Shown: one piece after another, positions 15,015-17,841 of the stretch
Position numbering within the stretch: position 1 is the first letter of the stretch
Layout: every line of letters begins with the position of its first letter
NCBI GenBank assembly: GCA_035935235.1
Contig: DASYXG010000203.1
Coordinates: forward strand, 1-17,841
Direction: 5' to 3'
Length of the DNA stretch: 17,841 nt
DNA from: DATARH01 sp035935235
GTDB taxonomy: Bacteria > Pseudomonadota > Alphaproteobacteria > ATCC43930 > CGMCC-115725
Position numbers and translations under genes: made by a program
The notes under the pieces: generated by a model
What the model was told of the DNA's origin: nothing
Database searches by the model: none
What the model saw: the letters and a program-made list of their open reading frames with translations, nothing else

Positions 15015-15806
15015 CTATCGCCCCTTGAACACCGGCTTGCGTTTTTCGTTGAAACTGGCGATGCCCTCGCGGCGATCGTCGGTGGGGACCATGCGGTTGT
15101 AGGCCTCGATTTCCAGCATCATGCCGGAAGCCAAATCCATCTGCAGCCCGTAATGGATCGAGTGCTTGGCCTGGCGCACAGAGATCGGCGCGTTGTCGGC
15201 GATCCGGCGGGCGGTCTCCAGCGTCTCCTCCAGCACCTTGCCGGGGGCGCAGAGCCGATTGACCATGCCCCAGTCATAAGCGTCCTTGGCCGAGAACGGG
15301 CGGCCGGTGAGGATGATTTCCTTGGCGCGGCGCTCGCCGACGGCGCGCGGCAGGTTCTGCGTGCCGCCGGCACCGGGCATGATGCCCAGCGACACCTCGG
15401 TGAGCGCGAAGCGAGCGGTCTCGGCGGCGTAGATGAAGTCGCAGCACAACGCCAGCTCGCAGCCGCCCGCATAGGCAGCGCCATTGATCGCGCCTATCAC
15501 CGGCACCGGGCAGCTGATAAAGGCGCGGATCGCGCGCTCGAACAAGAGATGTTGAGCCTGCCATGTCTCGTCCGACATACCCTGGCGTTCCTTGAGGTCG
15601 CCGCCGGCACAGAACGCTTTTTCGCCAGCACCGGTCAGCACGATGCACCGATGCGCGAGCGGGTCAGCGTTGACGCCATCGAAGAAGGCGAGCAGGTCTC
15701 GACCCATCTGCGTGTTCATCGCATTGGCGACATCGGGCCGGTTCAGGGTGACGACGGTCAGCCCGCCGCCTTGGTCTTCAACCTGGATGGTCTCGTAGCT
15801 GCTCAT
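15015..15806 (-). CDS. Enoyl-CoA hydratase/isomerase (crotonase family)
   Basis: This 263-residue cytoplasmic enzyme adds water to a 2,3-enoyl-CoA, or does a related crotonase reaction. The oxyanion-hole segments AFCAGGDLKE (65-74) and GAAYAGGCELAL (109-120) are present. Glu117 in GGCELAL and Glu137 in LTEVSLGIMPGAGG are exactly 20 residues apart, like the catalytic Glu144 and Glu164 of rat mitochondrial hydratase, so a true hydratase is likely. The length is normal. ATG 15806 overlaps the stop of the DUF3859 gene by four bases (ATGA). It is a natural partner for the acyl-CoA dehydrogenase at 10149, which would supply the enoyl-CoA. Confidence 0.93.
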   Translation of the reverse strand: MSSYETIQVEDQGGGLTVVTLNRPDVANAMNTQMGRDLLAFFDGVNADPLAHRCIVLTGAGEKAFCAGGDLKERQGMSDETWQAQHLLFERAIRAFISCPVPVIGAINGAAYAGGCELALCCDFIYAAETARFALTEVSLGIMPGAGGTQNLPRAVGERRAKEIILTGRPFSAKDAYDWGMVNRLCAPGKVLEETLETARRIADNAPISVRQAKHSIHYGLQMDLASGMMLEIEAYNRMVPTDDRREGIASFNEKRKPVFKGR

Positions 15807-16297
15807 AGTTTCTGCACGGTAAAGCTCTCTTCCGCCAGCTTGCGACCCTGAGACCAAATTTGGAAGGTCCAAACCCTAGGCAAGACCTCCCATTCGTTGT
15901 CCATGCTATACCCAGCGTAACCCACGGCTCCAATGCTCAAGCCGATATCGTTTTCACTACTGGCGCTCGATTGGCCAGATTCAGGGTTGATCATCGGCGA
16001 GGGGAAGATTGTCACCATGCGGAGCGGGGCGACCGCGCCGGCGGGAGCGCCGACCAAGACGAAGCGATAGCCGAAAGAGACGCCCTTTGCTGCGGGGATC
16101 GTCCGGGTTTGCGCCGCCAGACGCATGCCCGTGACGATTTTCTCGGTGCCGGCGACGGCGCCGGGGGCCGGTTCGGCGTTCACCAGATCGGCGGTGTAGA
16201 TGCCGTATTCGGTTACATCGGCGCGCGTGACCTGCGGCGCCTGGGCGGACGCCGCCAACGGGTACAGCAGCACCACGAAGGCCAGCGCCATCCGCAT
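15803..16297 (-). CDS. DUF3859 domain secreted protein
   Basis: This 164-residue protein has a Sec signal peptide (MRMALAFVVLLYPLAASA, cleavage before Gln19) and a periplasmic domain of the DUF3859 type: VTEYGIYT near the start of the mature part, TIPAAKGVSFGYRFVLVGAPAG in the middle, and WTFQIWSQGRKLAEESF at the end. It looks like an immunoglobulin-like beta sandwich; its function is unknown. ATG 16297 has a perfect GGAGG six bases upstream. The open frame starting 16 codons earlier is rejected because it gives no clean signal peptide. It is the first gene of the minus-strand operon and overlaps the enoyl-CoA hydratase start, an unusual pairing of a secreted protein with cytoplasmic acyl-CoA enzymes. 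Confidence 0.85.
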   Translation of the reverse strand: MRMALAFVVLLYPLAASAQAPQVTRADVTEYGIYTADLVNAEPAPGAVAGTEKIVTGMRLAAQTRTIPAAKGVSFGYRFVLVGAPAGAVAPLRMVTIFPSPMINPESGQSSASSENDIGLSIGAVGYAGYSMDNEWEVLPRVWTFQIWSQGRKLAEESFTVQKL

Positions 16298-16314
16298 CGG
16301 CGACCTCCATGCGG

Positions 16315-16342
16315 TTCGCATTCGTCTGTGAGATTGTACACT
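16315..16342 (+). promoter_or_regulatory. Candidate promoter of the amidohydrolase gene
   Basis: TTCGCA (16315-16320) and TACACT (16337-16342) are separated by 16 bases, and each matches the sigma-70 consensus at four of six positions. Transcription would start some 20-25 bases before the ATG at 16372. It is the best hexamer pair in the 74-base divergent gap, but it is a modest match. Confidence 0.35.
16333..16338 (-). promoter_or_regulatory. Candidate -10 element of the minus-strand catabolic operon
   Basis: On the minus strand this site reads TACAAT, a five-of-six match to TATAAT, about 35 bases before the DUF3859 start. No good -35 lies 17 bases upstream of it. It overlaps the plus-strand candidate -10, so the two directions could compete for polymerase. 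Confidence 0.3.
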
Positions 16343-16371
16343 CAAGCGAGGCGAACGAGGAGGGGCCGGCC

Positions 16372-17301
16372 ATGCAGACGATCCACGGAACCTGGAACGA
16401 CTCGCCGGATGCCGTCACCTTGATCGACGCGCACCATCATCTGTGGGAGATCGGCCAGAACAAGCACCCGGGTCTGCGCGGCGACCGCCGCGATTTTTTC
16501 ATGGGCGACAACACCGCGATCCGCCGAGACTACCTGCCCGACGATTATCGGCGCGACGCCACCGGGCACAACGTGCTGACCACGGTCCATTGCGAAGCCG
16601 AGTGGGAGCGCGACGATCAGCTCGGCGAGACGCGCTGGGTGACGTCGATGCACGAACGGTACGGGATCCCCGGCGCGATTGTCGCGCACGCCTGGTTCGA
16701 TACCCCGAACGCCGAGGAAATCATCGCCGCGCAGGCGGCTTTCCCGCTGGTGCGCGGCATTCGCTCGAAGCCGGTGACGGCGGCGGCGCCCGACAAGATG
16801 ACACCCGGCGCGCCGGGCACGATGCAGGATGACCAATGGCTGCGGGGCTTCGCGCTCCTCGACAAGTACAAGCTGTCCTGGGACTTGCGGGTGCCGTTCT
16901 GGCACCTTGAAGAAGCCGCGGCAGTGGCCCGCGCATTTCCACTGACGCCCATCATCCTCAACCACACCGGTTTCCCGTGGGATCGTAGCGAGGAGGGGCT
17001 CGCGGCGTGGCGGCAGGGCATGACGATGCTGGCGCGCGAGCCGAATGTCTGGGTCAAAATCTCCGAGTTCGGGTTGAAGGACCGCGCCTGGATTTACGAG
17101 GAGAACCGCCGCGTCGTGCTCGACGCGATTGCGATTTTCGGCATCGAGCGCTCCGTGTTCGCCACGAACTTCCCGGTAGCCGGCCTGCGTATCGGTTACG
17201 GTGCCCTGGTCGAGGCGATGAGCCGAATGCTCGCGGACCGTTCGACCGAAGATCGCGACCGGTTTTTCTGGAAGAACGCGGCCGCGTTCTATCGCTTGTA
17301 G
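16372..17301 (+). CDS. Amidohydrolase-2 family hydrolase (lactonase-like)
   Basis: This 309-residue protein is a TIM-barrel hydrolase of the amidohydrolase-2 family (COG3618: L-fuconolactonase, 2-pyrone-4,6-dicarboxylate lactonase and relatives). The first-strand motif DAHHHLW (Asp19-Trp25) supplies the HxH pair. His198 in LNHTGFPW and the end-of-barrel segment ATNFPVAG (264-271) follow in order. The last carries Asn where many relatives have Asp, as also seen in the SNFPV subgroup, so metal dependence is uncertain. The likely reaction is hydrolysis of a lactone or similar C-O bond. ATG 16372 is chosen because GAGGAGGGG lies just upstream; an ATG 63 bases earlier would overlap the promoter region. 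It is divergent from the acyl-CoA operon and probably feeds the same pathway. Confidence 0.88.
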   Translation: MQTIHGTWNDSPDAVTLIDAHHHLWEIGQNKHPGLRGDRRDFFMGDNTAIRRDYLPDDYRRDATGHNVLTTVHCEAEWERDDQLGETRWVTSMHERYGIPGAIVAHAWFDTPNAEEIIAAQAAFPLVRGIRSKPVTAAAPDKMTPGAPGTMQDDQWLRGFALLDKYKLSWDLRVPFWHLEEAAAVARAFPLTPIILNHTGFPWDRSEEGLAAWRQGMTMLAREPNVWVKISEFGLKDRAWIYEENRRVVLDAIAIFGIERSVFATNFPVAGLRIGYGALVEAMSRMLADRSTEDRDRFFWKNAAAFYRL

Positions 17302-17307
17302 CGACGT

Positions 17308-17348
17308 CTAACGAATCGCTTTGGCGAGGCGCTAGCCACCACCGTTAG
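17308..17348 (+). terminator. Nested stem-loops after the amidohydrolase gene
   Basis: An outer stem CTAACG (17308-17313) / CGTTAG (17343-17348) encloses two small hairpins: TCGC-TTTG-GCGA (17316-17327) and GGC-GCTA-GCC (17328-17337). Together they make a three-way-junction-like fold starting seven bases after the stop. No T-run follows. It may protect or end the transcript, or be chance. The remaining bases up to 17478 show no firm promoter. Confidence 0.3.
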
Positions 17349-17478
17349 CGGTGTCGGCGCATGTAAGTGTCAAGATACTGTAATCAAATCGGTTTCGCGA
17401 TTGTTTGCCGAGCCCAACTTGCGCGCGCACGAGCCTCTATAGATTGGACCGGTTCTTCGCCCTCGAGAAAGGCGCGCG

Positions 17479-17841
17479 TTGGCATTCCCGCGGGTGGTCG
17501 TTGTCGATAACAGCGCCACCAATCTCAAAATCCTTGCCCGGCTGGCGTCGATGCTCAGCGAGACGGCGGTTGTCCAGACTTTCGCCGACCCCGCGGCGGC
17601 GCTGCTGGCCTGCGCTCGCGCAAGCCCAGACCTGGTTGTCGTTGCCGGAGAGATGACCCAGCTCGATGCCGCTGGTTTTGTCGCTCGGCTGCATAGCGAC
17701 CCTGGCTGCATGGAGGTGCCGGCGATCGTCGTCGCCGCGTTCGAGGAGCGCGATTGCATCGAGCGTGCGCTTGCCGCTGGGGCGGCCGATCATCTGCTCA
17801 GCCCTGTCGATCATCGCGAATTCCAGACGCGGGTGAGCAAC
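17479..17841 (+). CDS. Protein with degenerate receiver domain, 3' end missing
   Basis: The frame runs off the window after 121 residues, all of one receiver-like domain. The start VVVVDNSATNLKIL resembles the IVDDNPTNL start of multi-domain regulators such as HD-GYP, cyclase or diguanylate-cyclase proteins. PDLVVVAGEM places Ala56 at the phospho-acceptor position, PAIVVAAFEERD places Ala86 at the Thr/Ser position, and LLSPVDHREF places Ser108 at the Lys position. The acidic pocket is reduced to Asp10-Asn11. The domain should not be phosphorylated in the classic way and may be a constitutive or protein-binding pseudo-receiver. TTG 17479 is preferred, with GAAAGG eight bases upstream; a stop at 17440 limits the N-terminus and no ATG is available. 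The output domain lies beyond the window. Confidence 0.78.
   Translation, partial: MAFPRVVVVDNSATNLKILARLASMLSETAVVQTFADPAAALLACARASPDLVVVAGEMTQLDAAGFVARLHSDPGCMEVPAIVVAAFEERDCIERALAAGAADHLLSPVDHREFQTRVSN

Overview
The window is about 17.8 kb of gene-dense, high-GC DNA. Three things suggest a soil- or water-type Alphaproteobacterium (Rhodospirillales- or Hyphomicrobiales-like): GTG and TTG starts, families typical of that class (FrcBCA-like sugar transporter, stand-alone receiver protein, MmgE/PrpD and CaiB-type enzymes), and Ala/Pro-rich lipoproteins. I cannot name a genus. I see no tRNA, rRNA, insertion sequence, CRISPR array or attachment site, and no gene-free stretch longer than about 240 bases.

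Left part (1-2807): the 3' end of a cupin gene, then a stand-alone CheY-like response regulator (+). Facing it on the minus strand are a class III (CaiB/BaiF) CoA-transferase and, 7 bases downstream of it, an unidentified lipoprotein.

Middle part (3044-11345, all +): a membrane-anchored SGNH/GDSL-hydrolase-like protein; a three-gene sugar-type ABC importer (Tat-exported binding protein, RbsC-like permease, single-domain ATPase); a small exported protein; a 49-residue DUF5989 membrane protein; a second SGNH hydrolase; a third SGNH protein; and an acyl-CoA dehydrogenase. The first and third SGNH proteins are long paralogues of each other with the same three-helix N-terminus. They bracket the transporter and the DUF5989 gene. 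DUF5989-SGNH pairs usually sit with a carbamoyltransferase, as in saxitoxin-like sxtI-J-K-L arrangements, but no carbamoyltransferase is present here. This locus is the best candidate for something undescribed: possibly envelope-located acyl or carbamoyl transfer or removal on a glycan or small molecule, coupled to sugar uptake.

Right part (11391-17301): a tight minus-strand operon in the order secreted DUF3859 protein, enoyl-CoA hydratase, EthD-domain protein, MmgE/PrpD protein 1, MmgE/PrpD protein 2. An OmpA-domain lipoprotein lies downstream, and an amidohydrolase-2 (lactonase-like) gene is divergent from a shared 74-base promoter region. With the acyl-CoA dehydrogenase and the CoA-transferase, this looks like a catabolic island for an organic acid or lactone that is activated to a CoA ester; the substrate cannot be read from sequence. 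The two PrpD proteins differ at the residues known to be catalytic in cis-aconitate decarboxylase.

Right edge (17479-17841): the start of a protein with a receiver domain in which the phospho-acceptor Asp, the Thr/Ser and the Lys are all replaced.
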